NCBI GenBank assembly: GCA_018238545.1
Contig: JABCTC010000017.1
Location: 1 to 64,000, forward strand
Direction of reading: 5' to 3'
Source: Candidatus Heimdallarchaeota archaeon
Lineage (GTDB): Archaea > Asgardarchaeota > Heimdallarchaeia > Heimdallarchaeales > Heimdallarchaeaceae
DNA: 64,000 bases
The notes under the pieces were generated by a model. It searched no databases, was not told where the DNA came from, and saw only the letters and a list, made by a program, of their open reading frames with translations. Both the position numbers and the translations under genes were made by a program. Positions 44,392 through 54,454 of the stretch are shown piece by piece. Every line of letters begins with the position of its first letter. Position 1 is the first letter of the stretch.

Positions 44392-45675
44392 ATGGAAGAC
44401 ATACGCAAAAAACTAGCAATTTCTCAAGAAAACTTGCAATCTGTTCAAAACTTCTTCATGGATGAAAACAATCCTTTCATCACTGATCTAATTCAAGTTA
44501 TAGATAAATATGGTGGAGTAGAAGAAATTAACAAGAAGTATACAGAATCCAGAAAACTAGAACACATCTACAAAGAACTCGAAAAAGTTAAACCTGAATA
44601 TATAGACGATTTAGAGTGGCTGATTAAACAGAGAGATAATGATGCGTTTATCAGTGAAAGTGAATATAGAAGAAAGATCCTGGGAAATGCTGTAGATCAA
44701 ATGGAATTCGATGATTCATTTGCAGTTACACTAGAATTGTCAGCATGTCAATATTTTCCGTTTTTGATTAAAGGCGCAGAAGTAATGATCAAGAAGAAAG
44801 ATCTGATGCCAGGCAGGATAATTCGTGTTCGAGCTATGAAAGAACAAGAGGAAGATGGTGATTTATTAGCAATGACAGGTGCAGTAGATATCATCGGGGC
44901 ATCAAGAGTAGAGACTCTCGATACCAAAGGTACTTCTCCTGGACCTGATGGAATGCCAGTAAACATTCATCTTGGAGGTCCAGCAACAATAACTGGTTAC
45001 TTTGGAGGTGTGGGTCAGCCTAATGAATTTGCCTTAAAGTGGGTGGATGAATTTCTCTATTACTACACAAATTATGGAGTTAAAAGTGTACTAAATATCA
45101 ACCCTGGAACAGTAATTTTAGGTTATTTATTGTATAAGCTTGGAATAAATAATGAATTCAAAATTTCTGTTTATATGGGTAATGACAATCCTTATTCTGT
45201 GCTTTGGACTTTGATGACTGCAAAACTATTTGCTAGAGCTGATGGAACTAGTCCTCTTATTGGATTCAACCTCTCGAATGCTGTTAACAATTGGTCAATC
45301 GAAATGAGTTCACATATTCGCAAGAGTTTTGGTTTTGAAGATGTTGTTCGTCTTGAACATCACATTATTGAAACATGGAAATCAATAGTTCGTCAACCAT
45401 ATGATAGAACACAAGAACTCCTAGAGCTTGCTAAAAAAGTTAAAAACATAAGTGCAAAACATGAAGGCGGTCCTGTAGATATTGATCCAACTCGTGAACA
45501 TCCTTCTGATATTCTTGATTATTTCCTTTCAAAGGAACAGATTACTGAGCAAGGAATCTGGGATGGTCTTATGCAAAATTACTATGACAGGCAAACTTCA
45601 ATCAATAATACAGCCAAAGCTCTAACTGAAAATGGCACAGCTTTTATTGCAGCTAGAAAACTTCATCATAAATAA
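44392..45675 (+). CDS. Unrecognised ~427-residue enzyme-like protein
   Basis: I do not recognise the family. Helical N-terminus (about 1-120), then conserved-looking stretches FAVTLELSACQYFPFLIK, GRIIRVRAMKEQ, GASRVETLDTKGTSPGPDG, GGPATITGYFGGVGQPNEFA, LNINPGTVILGYLLYKLG and VRLEHHIIETWKSI, compatible with a TIM-barrel-like enzyme. A clear Shine-Dalgarno GGAGGA precedes the ATG. It ends 15 bp before an aminotransferase gene, so both probably act in one amino-acid pathway. No signal peptide or cofactor motif was identified. Confidence 0.7.
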   Translation: MEDIRKKLAISQENLQSVQNFFMDENNPFITDLIQVIDKYGGVEEINKKYTESRKLEHIYKELEKVKPEYIDDLEWLIKQRDNDAFISESEYRRKILGNAVDQMEFDDSFAVTLELSACQYFPFLIKGAEVMIKKKDLMPGRIIRVRAMKEQEEDGDLLAMTGAVDIIGASRVETLDTKGTSPGPDGMPVNIHLGGPATITGYFGGVGQPNEFALKWVDEFLYYYTNYGVKSVLNINPGTVILGYLLYKLGINNEFKISVYMGNDNPYSVLWTLMTAKLFARADGTSPLIGFNLSNAVNNWSIEMSSHIRKSFGFEDVVRLEHHIIETWKSIVRQPYDRTQELLELAKKVKNISAKHEGGPVDIDPTREHPSDILDYFLSKEQITEQGIWDGLMQNYYDRQTSINNTAKALTENGTAFIAARKLHHK

Positions 45676-45690
45676 AATTGGGTGAAATGG

Positions 45691-46851
45691 ATGAAAGAAC
45701 TTGCTACAGGAATGTATAAGATACTTGGTGAAGGAGCATTTGAGTATCTTGCAAAAGCTCAAGCTGAAGAACGGAAAGGAAAAAAAATTCTCCATTTTGA
45801 AATTGGTCAACCTGATTTTCCTACACCTAAACACATAAAACAAACAGCTTATGAGGAAATTAAAGGAAATTATACTGGATACGTTTCTGCAACAGGTATT
45901 CTTGAATTGAAGCAAGCTATCCAAGATGAAATCGAACAAACTAGAGGATATCGTCCAAGTATTGAACAAATTCTTGTACTTCCAGGAGCCAAACCTGGAA
46001 TTTTCTTTACTATGTTAGGTCTTGTAAATTCTGGTGATGAAATAATGTATCCTGATCCTGGTTTTCCTACCTATGGTTCTGTTACTAAATATCTTCAAGC
46101 AGTTGATGTTCCAATAGCTCTAAAAGAAAAGAATCAATTCAAACTAGATCCCACAGATGTTGAAAACAGTATAACACCCAAAACTAAGCTAATAATTTTG
46201 AATAGTCCTCAAAACCCAACAGGTTCTGTAATGACTAAAAATAGGCTATATCAGATAGCTGAATTAGCTGAGAAACATGACATCTATATTCTTGCAGATG
46301 AAATATACTCGAAAATGCTATATGAAGCAGATTTTCACTCAGCAACAGTTCGAGATGAAGCAAAGAAAAGAACCATTTTACTAGATGGATTCTCAAAATC
46401 CTATTCTATGACTGGATGGCGTCTAGGCTACTTAGTTGGCCCTGAGACACTAATTGAAAAGATGGGGTTAATTATGATAAACGCTTTATCATGCACTACT
46501 TCGTTCGTTCAAAAAGCTGGAATAACTGCTTTGAAAGGTGATCAAAAACCATTGAAGAAAATGATGGAAGCTTTTAAGGAGAGAAGAGATGCTATTGTTA
46601 AGGGACTAAATGGGATACCTGGTTTTTCATGTTTAACTCCTCAAGGAGCATTCTATGCTTTTCCAAACATAAAGGAAACAGGAATGAACTCGAAAGAAAT
46701 AGCTGATCATATACTATACAAAGCTGGTGTCTGCTGTCTTCCTGGTTCCGCATTTGGACCAAATGGAGAAGGTTATCTGAGATTTAGCTATGCAACATCA
46801 GTTGAGAATATTCAACAAGCAATGAAACAGATCAAAGAATCTTTCGATTAG
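45691..46851 (+). CDS. PLP-dependent aminotransferase (class I/II, aspartate type)
   Basis: 386 residues from ATG 45691, preceded by GGGTGA. Fold-type I features: GQPDFPTPKHIKQ, YPDPGFPTYGS, NSPQNPTGSVM, LADEIYSKMLYE (PLP pyridine Asp), the Schiff-base Lys in DGFSKSYSMTGWRLGYLVG, and a C-terminal Arg region (YLRFSYAT). It transfers amino groups between amino and 2-oxo acids; substrate preference (Asp, aromatic) is uncertain. It lies between an unknown enzyme and homoserine dehydrogenase, fitting the aspartate-family pathway. Confidence 0.88.
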   Translation: MKELATGMYKILGEGAFEYLAKAQAEERKGKKILHFEIGQPDFPTPKHIKQTAYEEIKGNYTGYVSATGILELKQAIQDEIEQTRGYRPSIEQILVLPGAKPGIFFTMLGLVNSGDEIMYPDPGFPTYGSVTKYLQAVDVPIALKEKNQFKLDPTDVENSITPKTKLIILNSPQNPTGSVMTKNRLYQIAELAEKHDIYILADEIYSKMLYEADFHSATVRDEAKKRTILLDGFSKSYSMTGWRLGYLVGPETLIEKMGLIMINALSCTTSFVQKAGITALKGDQKPLKKMMEAFKERRDAIVKGLNGIPGFSCLTPQGAFYAFPNIKETGMNSKEIADHILYKAGVCCLPGSAFGPNGEGYLRFSYATSVENIQQAMKQIKESFD

Positions 46852-46983
46852 CTTACTTGAAAGTATCAACTCCACTCATAATATTTCTTTTTTTCATTTT
46901 ACTTTTTTGTGCTTACAATGTTTTGACAGCAAACTTATAAGTTGTGTTTCTAAAAGTTGGCTGATAATAATAATAGATGATTA

Positions 46984-48024
46984 ATGATGGAATTTAGAAT
47001 TGCATTTATTGGATTTGGAGTTGTTGGACAGGGATTAGCTGAGATACTTGTTGAACAAAAACAAACACTGAAAGAGCGATATGATTTCGATTTCAAGGTA
47101 GTAGCTATATCAGATACTATGAAAGGTTCAGTTTTTGAAGCGCAAGGTTTAGATTTAGAGAAATTACTTGCTTTGGTTAAAGAAACAGGTAAAATAGACG
47201 ATTACTCTGAAGGGATTAAGGGTTGGGATTCTCTTAAAACTATCACCGATACTAATGCTAATTTAATACTAGAAGTTGCCTGGACTGATTTGAAAACAGG
47301 TGAGCCTGCTATTACTCACGTTAAAACTGCTTTGAAGAATAAGAAACATATAGTTCTTACGAACAAGGGACCAATTGCTTTAGCAGTTAAAGAATTATTA
47401 GCTTTAGCGAAAGAAAACAACGTTGAAATGAGATTTGAAGGAACAGTTCTTAGCGGAACACCTGCATTAAATTTAGGTTTATACAATCTTGCTGGATCTG
47501 GAATAACCAAAGCTAAAGGAATAGTTAATGGGACTACAAACTATATTCTAACAGAGATGGAAGCAGGATTAAGTTATGAAGCAGCTTTGAAGCAAGCTCA
47601 AGATTTAGGTTATGCTGAAGCTGACCCTGCTGCTGATGTTGAGGGTTATGATGCTTTAGGAAAAATAGTTATTCTAGCTAATACTGTTATGGGAGCTAAT
47701 TTGAGTAAAGATGAACCACCCTGTGAAGGGATAACAAAAATTACATCAGAGGACATTAAAAAAGCAAAGGCCGAAGGTTATAGATGGAAATTAATTGCTG
47801 GAGCTGAAATCAAAGAGGATGGTTCAGTTGAAGCCTACGTGCGCCCAGAAAAAATACCTCTTGATCACCCATTAGCCAATATCATGGGTCCAACCAACGC
47901 CCTAACCTATACTACAAAATATCTAGATGACGTTACAATAGTTGGTCCAGGTGCTGGACAAGCACCTACAGGATACGCTTTACTTACAGATATCTTGGAC
48001 ATAAATAGAATCGTTAAGGAATAA
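46984..48024 (+). CDS. hom: Homoserine dehydrogenase
   Basis: 346 residues, the short form without ACT domain. NAD(P) motif IGFGVVGQGLAEIL, the catalytic region with NKGPIAL, GTVLSGTPAL and the signature GIVNGTTNYILTEM, then the Lys/Glu motif AEADPAADVEGYDALGKIVI. It reduces aspartate semialdehyde to homoserine for threonine and methionine synthesis. It follows an aminotransferase by 132 bp. Without ACT domain, feedback inhibition is expected to be weak. Confidence 0.93.
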   Translation: MMEFRIAFIGFGVVGQGLAEILVEQKQTLKERYDFDFKVVAISDTMKGSVFEAQGLDLEKLLALVKETGKIDDYSEGIKGWDSLKTITDTNANLILEVAWTDLKTGEPAITHVKTALKNKKHIVLTNKGPIALAVKELLALAKENNVEMRFEGTVLSGTPALNLGLYNLAGSGITKAKGIVNGTTNYILTEMEAGLSYEAALKQAQDLGYAEADPAADVEGYDALGKIVILANTVMGANLSKDEPPCEGITKITSEDIKKAKAEGYRWKLIAGAEIKEDGSVEAYVRPEKIPLDHPLANIMGPTNALTYTTKYLDDVTIVGPGAGQAPTGYALLTDILDINRIVKE

Positions 48025-48044
48025 ATTCTTCGGAGAAGATCATT

Positions 48045-49832
48045 ATGGGTTATATGCACAAATATCTGGATGTTGATTTATCTACCCAGAAAATATTTGA
48101 GAAGAATCTTGACACTAAACTAGCAGAGAAATTTATAGGTGGCAAAGGTCTAGGGGCTAAAATTCTATATGATACCTTAAAACCTGGAATTGACCCATTA
48201 GGACCAGAAAACATTATTCTTTTTATGACTGGACCTCTATCAGGTACTTCAGTTGTTACATCTGGAAGATGGTGTATAGTAACTAAATCTCCTCATACAG
48301 GAATATTTCTAGATAGCCAGATTGGTGGGAAATTCGGTCATCGATTGAAAAGGGCAGGTTATGATTTTATCTTAGTGCGGGGAAAAGCTGATTCTCCTTG
48401 TTATCTTCATGTTTCTTCAGAAGGTTACGAAATAATCTCGGCCTCTGAATTGTGGGGTAAAGGAACCTTTGAAACAGAGGAATTTCTCAAACAAAAGTAT
48501 CCAAAGGCTGAAGTTGCTTCAATAGGACCTGCTGGAGAAAATCTTGTGACTTATGCTAATATAATGACAGATAAATCTCATATGGCAGGAAGAGGTGGGG
48601 CAGGCGCAGTGATGGGATCCAAAAATCTCAAAGCTATAGTTGCTGGAGGTACATTGAAAATTGGTTCCGTTCATGATAATTTCAAAGAACTAACTAGAAC
48701 CTTCAGAAATAAAGTTCAAAACGATCCTGGTGTCCAAAATCGTCACAGAATTGGAACAATGATGTGGGTTAACATGGCAAATCAAGCAGGTTTTCTGCCA
48801 ACAAGAAATTACCAATCTGGTGTTTTTGAATCAGCTGAGAAAATCTCCGGAGAAAAAATGATAGAGGAAAACACTTACGCACACAGAGCATGTTATAATT
48901 GCTTAATAGCTTGTGGCAAAGCAAACAAATTTGATGAAGGTAAATATGCTGGTTTAGATGTTGAAGGGCCAGAGTATGAAACAACTGCACTTCTAGGCTC
49001 AAATTGTGGAATAACAGATTTAGCTGCTGTAGCAAAAGCAAGTCAAATATGCGATGATTTGGGAATTGACACCATTACTTCGGGAGCAACAATCAGTTTT
49101 GCAATGGAGTGTGTTGAAAAGAAAATTTTGAAACAAGATAGTGTAGAAAATTTGGTGTTTGGGAATGATGAAGCTGTACTACAAATGCTTCAGTTAATTG
49201 CTCACAAAGAAGGTATCGGAGTATTATTTTCTAAAGGATCAAGAGCTGCAGCAGAGAAACTTGGTAATAATTCAAGTGACTTTGCAATTCAGGTTAAAGG
49301 TTTGGAATTAGCTGGAGTAGAACCAAGAGGTTCTTTTGGTATGGCTCTTGCTTACTCAACAGCTGATAGAGGTGCATGCCATCAAAGGTGTTGGACACCT
49401 TCTGCAGAGCTTCGTGGAGATTTAACCCGTTTTTCAATGGAAGGCGTTCCTAAATTTGTTAAAGAATCACAGGATGAAAGAGCAGCATGTTTTTCATTAG
49501 TTGTTTGTGATTTCTTACCGTTTGATGTACCAGAGATGATAGAAATGCTCAATGCAGCTACGGGTTTTTCATATACTCCTGAAAGTTATATAACAACGGG
49601 AGAAAGAATCTGGAATACAACTCGTATGTTCAATGTTCGTGAAGGTATAACAGCTCAAGATGATGTCCTCCCAAAAAGATTCTCAAAGGAAGCAATGCCA
49701 GAAGGTCCTGCAAAAGGTAAGATTCTATCTGAAGAAACACTTGAAAAAGCAAAAGCTGAATACTATACTCTAAGAGGATGGGATTCAAATGGGATTCCCA
49801 CAAAAGAGAAATTGAATGAGCTAAAAATCTGA
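48045..49832 (+). CDS. Aldehyde:ferredoxin oxidoreductase (tungsten/molybdenum, AOR family)
   Basis: 595 residues, the normal length. It oxidises aldehydes to acids with ferredoxin, using a bis-tungstopterin and one [4Fe-4S] cluster. Seen: FIGGKGLGAKILYD, GPLSGTSVVTSGR, GAGRGGAGAVMGSKNLKAI-like pterin loop (HMAGRGGAGAVMGSKN), ACYNCLIACGK cluster cysteines (CxxCxxxC), GPEYETTALLGSNCGI, and VCDFLPFD providing the distal Cys. It follows hom by 20 bp with a GGAGAA Shine-Dalgarno. Specific aldehyde unknown; it may detoxify aldehydes from amino acids. Confidence 0.93.
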   Translation: MGYMHKYLDVDLSTQKIFEKNLDTKLAEKFIGGKGLGAKILYDTLKPGIDPLGPENIILFMTGPLSGTSVVTSGRWCIVTKSPHTGIFLDSQIGGKFGHRLKRAGYDFILVRGKADSPCYLHVSSEGYEIISASELWGKGTFETEEFLKQKYPKAEVASIGPAGENLVTYANIMTDKSHMAGRGGAGAVMGSKNLKAIVAGGTLKIGSVHDNFKELTRTFRNKVQNDPGVQNRHRIGTMMWVNMANQAGFLPTRNYQSGVFESAEKISGEKMIEENTYAHRACYNCLIACGKANKFDEGKYAGLDVEGPEYETTALLGSNCGITDLAAVAKASQICDDLGIDTITSGATISFAMECVEKKILKQDSVENLVFGNDEAVLQMLQLIAHKEGIGVLFSKGSRAAAEKLGNNSSDFAIQVKGLELAGVEPRGSFGMALAYSTADRGACHQRCWTPSAELRGDLTRFSMEGVPKFVKESQDERAACFSLVVCDFLPFDVPEMIEMLNAATGFSYTPESYITTGERIWNTTRMFNVREGITAQDDVLPKRFSKEAMPEGPAKGKILSEETLEKAKAEYYTLRGWDSNGIPTKEKLNELKI

Positions 49833-49868
49833 ATGATGAATTTGCATTAACAAATATATCTCAATTTC

Positions 49869-50321
49869 TTAGCTTTTTTTATCCTTTTCTTTTTCTATGA
49901 ATTCATTGAATTTCTCCTTCAATGCTTCAGGAACCCAGCTAAAATCTGCTTCTTTCTCTCCTTTAGCCTTTTCTTTCCCTATGTATTTTACAAATTCTTT
50001 TCCTATGGCTTTGCTGAAGCCTTCCTTCGCTTTTCCTGGAATCCAATCAAAGTCTCCTTTTTCTTCATCATCTTCCTTTTTCTTACCTTTAATTGTGGCT
50101 GATCCTATAGCCATTACTATGATGAAAAGTATGAACATTCCAATGAATAGAGGGATGTAGAGCAGAATTATAGTTATTTTATTACTTACAAGACTTGCTG
50201 TATCATTCCATGTAGAGATACCCCAAATTGTAAATACAAACCAAGAACTAGAAACACCTAACAAAATTAAACTTGATATTAGTTTTCCTAGTTTACCCAA
50301 TAGTGTTTCTTCTTTACCCAT
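49869..50321 (-). CDS. Two-TM protein with repeated amphipathic C-terminus
   Basis: 150 residues: membrane segments about 10-34 and 45-72, then a charged cytoplasmic tail holding a two-fold repeat: DFDWIPGKAKEGFSKAIGKE and DFSWVPEALKEKFNEFIEKE. The tail may bind lipid or protein. No family known. Convergent with the AOR gene. Confidence 0.55.
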   Translation of the reverse strand: MGKEETLLGKLGKLISSLILLGVSSSWFVFTIWGISTWNDTASLVSNKITIILLYIPLFIGMFILFIIVMAIGSATIKGKKKEDDEEKGDFDWIPGKAKEGFSKAIGKEFVKYIGKEKAKGEKEADFSWVPEALKEKFNEFIEKEKDKKS

Positions 50322-50521
50322 TTATTTCACCTTACTATTACGTTTTATGCGAATGAATTTATGCTAGATAAATATTGGCCATTCGAATATTTAAGTTAAT
50401 GTTTAAATCAAATTATTAATTCCATACGGCTCCTATGCCATAATGAGTGTAGATTTCCGAGAACATTTGGTTGAAATTTCATTTCTTGATTTTCAGAAGG
50501 ATTTTAATATTTCCGTTTTGA

Positions 50522-51982
50522 ATGTCAAAAAAAGTTGCTGAGCTACTATATATGACTACTGAACCTGATTCAACGAAAAAAAACCTAGATCGTATTTTCG
50601 CACTTATTATCATATCTATTTCTTCTTTCATTTCTGCTTTCAGTGGTTCAGCTTTTACTCTTGCTGCACCTTCAATGGCAGCTGAATTGAGTATTAATGA
50701 TGCAAATCTCAGCTGGATAATGACTATATACATACTTGCAACAGCTATGCTCCAAATACCCTTTGGTAAAATAGCAGATAACCATGGAAGAAAAAAAATC
50801 TATTTCATTGGAATGCTGATTTTTTCCTCGTCTGCTCTAGTACTGGGCTTTATGGACACAGCTAATGGAATAATGATAATGAGGTTCGTTCAAGGAACAG
50901 GTGGAGCACTTATATTCGCTACAGGAACAGCAATTCTCACTTCAGTTTTTCCCCCTGAAAAAAAAGGATTCGCTTTTGGAATAAATATTGGTTCTGTTTA
51001 TTTGGGTCTAACTGCTGGACCATCATTAGGCGGGTTCATAACAGACACTCTGGGATGGAGGTGGATATTTTTTATTGTTGTACCAATTGGAGCAGTGCTC
51101 GCAATATTGGTGATGACTCTTCTAAAAGGTGAATGGAAAAGTGAAAAGAAGGAGAAGTTTGACTGGATTGGAACAACACTTTACATAGCTACCTTATTCA
51201 TGCTTCTCTATGGTTTTAGATCTATACCTGAACTTTATAGTTATATCTTAATAGGGTGTTCAATCATCACACTAATTGTCTTTGTATGGTGGGAATGGCG
51301 AATTGATTACCCAATTTTACAGTTCCGATTATTTCGGAAAAATAGATTTTTCACATTTGCTAATTTAGCTGCATTCACGTACTACACGGCAACAGCTGCA
51401 ACAACGTTTCTACTAAGTTTATTTTTGCAGAACATCCAAGGTTATACAGCTTCAATAGCTGGATTGATATTACTAGCTCGTCCAGGTATTCAGGCGATAT
51501 TGTCTCCTATAGGAGGCACTCTTTCAGATGTAATAGATCATAGAATCATAACAACCTTGGGGATTAGTATAGGGACTATTGGTCTTGTATTGCTAATCTT
51601 TTTAGAAGCAAATTCTCCATTAGTTCTTATTATTATGAGCTTACTTTGTGGTGGGATAGGTTTTGGTCTATTTTCATCACCAAATGCCAATTCTATTATG
51701 AGCTCAGTTCCAAGAAAAAATTATGGTGTAGCTTCAGCGCTAGTAGGAACAATGCGAACAATAGGTCAAACAATGAGCTTAGGTTTTGTAACACTATTAT
51801 TTACAATCATCCTTGGGGATATAACACCAGGAGCACCAAATTATAGTGACCTATTTCTAAAGAGCACAAAAATTGCATTTATTATATTCTCGAGCATTGC
51901 CTTCATAAGTTTAATAATCTCCTTTATGAGGGGAAAGAACAATTTTTATCCTCAAGAAAAAATCGAAGAAATTGAATTATGA
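50522..51982 (+). CDS. MFS multidrug transporter, EmrB/QacA (14-TM, DHA2) type
   Basis: 486 residues with about 14 membrane segments. It begins with LIIISISSFISAFSGSAFTL and WIMTIYILATAMLQIPFGKIADNHGRKKIY (MFS motif A), carries motif C GSVYLGLTAGPSLGGFITDT LGWRW in TM5, and has LARPGIQAILSPIGGTLSD in the second half. These proton antiporters export drugs or hydrophobic metabolites. The Met at residue 11 is an alternative start. No regulator lies beside it. Confidence 0.9.
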   Translation: MSKKVAELLYMTTEPDSTKKNLDRIFALIIISISSFISAFSGSAFTLAAPSMAAELSINDANLSWIMTIYILATAMLQIPFGKIADNHGRKKIYFIGMLIFSSSALVLGFMDTANGIMIMRFVQGTGGALIFATGTAILTSVFPPEKKGFAFGINIGSVYLGLTAGPSLGGFITDTLGWRWIFFIVVPIGAVLAILVMTLLKGEWKSEKKEKFDWIGTTLYIATLFMLLYGFRSIPELYSYILIGCSIITLIVFVWWEWRIDYPILQFRLFRKNRFFTFANLAAFTYYTATAATTFLLSLFLQNIQGYTASIAGLILLARPGIQAILSPIGGTLSDVIDHRIITTLGISIGTIGLVLLIFLEANSPLVLIIMSLLCGGIGFGLFSSPNANSIMSSVPRKNYGVASALVGTMRTIGQTMSLGFVTLLFTIILGDITPGAPNYSDLFLKSTKIAFIIFSSIAFISLIISFMRGKNNFYPQEKIEEIEL

Positions 51983-51986
51983 GAAA

Positions 51987-53450
51987 TTATATGATAATTC
52001 CCCATTCATGTAGAATAAAGTTCGTGGTTCCAGCTAAAATATTCGATTTAGGTTGTAATAGTGAGTCGTAGTATAGTTGCGTATCACTGAAAATATAGGC
52101 AAAGAAAATTCTATTTGTTGTATACTCTTGTTTAGTTTCTATCTGAAAATTATTCTCAATCCATGAGCTCTCATATTGAACTAAATAATGATATCCATCC
52201 TCAGTAAACAATGGTTCAACTTCAAACCAAAAATCAATGAAATCATTAACTTCTTTATCATATAACCCAATATTTCTAAGTCGCAAGTACAACTGATCTT
52301 TTAATGAATGCAGTTTGTATTGGTTATCATCAAGAACATAATTTTCTTTTTCTTTTTTGATTTCCCATCCTCTGTTGCTTAAAAAGGCTTTAAAGTGAAT
52401 TTCCGCCTCATAAAAAAGATGAGTATAAATCTTGTTTTGATAGACTATTTTACTGCCGGGGTAGACTTCTAGATTATTCCATGATATGGTAGAACCTAAA
52501 TGTACAAATGGGATAGTTATAGTCGCAAACCCATTAGTAATATGAATAGATAAAGAATCAGTAAAAACCTCACCGTTTGAATTATACAAATAAATAGCAG
52601 GTTTTCTTGCTGCGGACGTAAACAGATTTATCCAATGATGGATAGTTATGTTATTTGTAGAAAGCTCTTTGTCTACAACTACTAATGTCAGGTTATCAAC
52701 AATGTTGAGATTATTTACCTCTAATGGAGGTTTAATCATATATACTAAATCGGATCGCGCTTGTAAAATTGTTTCAACATAATAACATTCACCTTCTAGG
52801 TGAGTGAGCTCAATTATCTCCCTGTCATCCCACAATACATTGTACAACACAGTGAATTGGTAATATGGCATTATCCATAATTCTACATGAGTTGGTGCTT
52901 CTTCGCTAATATTATATTTAACGTAGTTCAAGTCTGGTGGTGGTTCGTCCCAGAGAACATTGAGTTGCAATGTGATATCTTCAGTAAAGGTTTCCCACCA
53001 GTGTAAAGAGATATTGTTAAGAAGCTGATGTGTGTCTATTTCTCTACATGTATAATCATGATAACGTATCTCGTTTCTTTCTTGAGGAACTTTAATGTAA
53101 TAATAAAAACCCTCGTGGTATTCAATGTACGTGTATCCTCTATATACATCCTCATTAACATGCTCAAGATCAACTATTTTTACCAAATTCCAATCCTCAC
53201 CATAGATGTCTACAGGAATTGGTGATCCTGTCCAATTTGGTTTTTCTTTCTTATAAACTTCTACATAATCTGGTGTAACTGAAGATTTTATGTGATTTGT
53301 GTTGGTTGGATTATCCCAAATAACTGTAATCTCGATATTAGGTTTTTTGAAAGAATCGCTGTTTATAACGATGAAATATGTGCCTACTCCAATCCCTGAT
53401 AGAACAATAATCGAGCTAATAATAATTGCTATTAGTTTTGATTTATTCAT
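51987..53450 (-). CDS. Surface protein with KPAIYLY-type domain
   Basis: 487 residues: an N-terminal signal anchor (LIAIIISSIIVLSGIGVGTY), two repeated beta-rich modules (about 35-150 and 155-270, each with an ITVIWDNP- or LNVLWDEP-like strand), then a domain beginning ARKPAIYLYNSNGEVF and continuing with IYTHLFYEAEIHFK and ESSWIENNFQIE. The KPAIYLYP-type domain is known, from memory, in other prokaryotic and phage surface proteins but has no assigned function. Probably exposed on the cell surface. Confidence 0.65.
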   Translation of the reverse strand: MNKSKLIAIIISSIIVLSGIGVGTYFIVINSDSFKKPNIEITVIWDNPTNTNHIKSSVTPDYVEVYKKEKPNWTGSPIPVDIYGEDWNLVKIVDLEHVNEDVYRGYTYIEYHEGFYYYIKVPQERNEIRYHDYTCREIDTHQLLNNISLHWWETFTEDITLQLNVLWDEPPPDLNYVKYNISEEAPTHVELWIMPYYQFTVLYNVLWDDREIIELTHLEGECYYVETILQARSDLVYMIKPPLEVNNLNIVDNLTLVVVDKELSTNNITIHHWINLFTSAARKPAIYLYNSNGEVFTDSLSIHITNGFATITIPFVHLGSTISWNNLEVYPGSKIVYQNKIYTHLFYEAEIHFKAFLSNRGWEIKKEKENYVLDDNQYKLHSLKDQLYLRLRNIGLYDKEVNDFIDFWFEVEPLFTEDGYHYLVQYESSWIENNFQIETKQEYTTNRIFFAYIFSDTQLYYDSLLQPKSNILAGTTNFILHEWGIII

Positions 53451-53531
53451 CTAATATACAATAATTTGTACAATTAATGACTTTTCTTAACAATAAATTC
53501 TCGGTGGGCGTGAGTAATCTATCTGCTACAA

Positions 53532-54377
53532 CTAGGATAATAATGAAATAATCTCTTGATTTCTTTCGTTTCTTTTTAGCTTCTGAAGAGCGTATCTAGA
53601 ATCTGAATTATCCATCTCTAGAAGTTTCTTAACAATCTCTAGTCTAATTTCCTTATCATTTTCTTTATGAACATAAGTTGATAGGAAATAAGAAATATCT
53701 TGGTCACCTTGAATCTGCATAATGTAGTACAGGATAAGTTTTCTCATCTCTTTATCTGGTCTTCCCTTCAATGATTGTATAAAAACATCGATTACTCTAG
53801 GATTTTCTATTTTATCGCTCAAAGATCTAACTAACCATAATTTTATCTTTTTAGATTTCTCATGATGTCTAAGTCGTCGAATGAGAACTTCTTGAATTTC
53901 CTCTTCATCAACAATAGCCCTTAATGACCAAACTGCCCAGAGTCTGACAGTTTGTGAACTATCTCGTAATTTTCTAATTGTAAGCTCTTTTACCTTTTTA
54001 TCCATCAAAGATTCAGAAAGAAAAGATACTGCTTTTGCCCTACAAAGAGGGTACTTATCATTAATTGCAATATCTATCAATGCAGAAATAGTTTCTTCAT
54101 ACTTGAGATAATCGATTAATTTATCAATTAAATTAGTTCTATCTTTGTTTCTTGTTGTAGATTCAATTTCAAGCAAAATTTTCTGCAATTCTAGTAATCC
54201 TTCGGTCTTACCAACAATTTCAAATTCTTCATGTTCTGCTTCTAGAACATCAATTACAGGAATCTCTACTATTTCTTCAAATCCCTCTTGTTCCCCTTCT
54301 GATTTAAATGCGTCTGAGATTTCAGGGGTATCAACAATTTTGATTTCAAAATCCTTTTTAGATCTTTTCTCACTCAT
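53532..54377 (-). CDS. HEAT-repeat protein with acidic N-terminus
   Basis: 281 residues. A Glu-rich, probably disordered N-terminus (about 1-65) is followed by four to five HEAT repeats: ISALIDIAINDKYPLCRAKA, ELTIRKLRDSSQTVRLWAVW SLRAI, LIRRLRHHEKSKKIKLWLVR SLSDK and IDVFIQSLKGRPDKEMRKLI. Probably a scaffold. Related in type, not in detail, to the HEAT protein at 43440. Confidence 0.8.
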   Translation of the reverse strand: MSEKRSKKDFEIKIVDTPEISDAFKSEGEQEGFEEIVEIPVIDVLEAEHEEFEIVGKTEGLLELQKILLEIESTTRNKDRTNLIDKLIDYLKYEETISALIDIAINDKYPLCRAKAVSFLSESLMDKKVKELTIRKLRDSSQTVRLWAVWSLRAIVDEEEIQEVLIRRLRHHEKSKKIKLWLVRSLSDKIENPRVIDVFIQSLKGRPDKEMRKLILYYIMQIQGDQDISYFLSTYVHKENDKEIRLEIVKKLLEMDNSDSRYALQKLKRNERNQEIISLLS

Positions 54378-54454
54378 ATGATGTTCCTACCATAAGCATT
54401 GAAATATATGTTAACTTAATCAATGGTGATTAAAAAAGATATCATTTTAACTTT

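Noticed and set aside
44392..45675. Nicotinate phosphoribosyltransferase identity
   Set aside because: Length and a glycine-rich stretch first suggested it, but the family's active-site motifs are not present.
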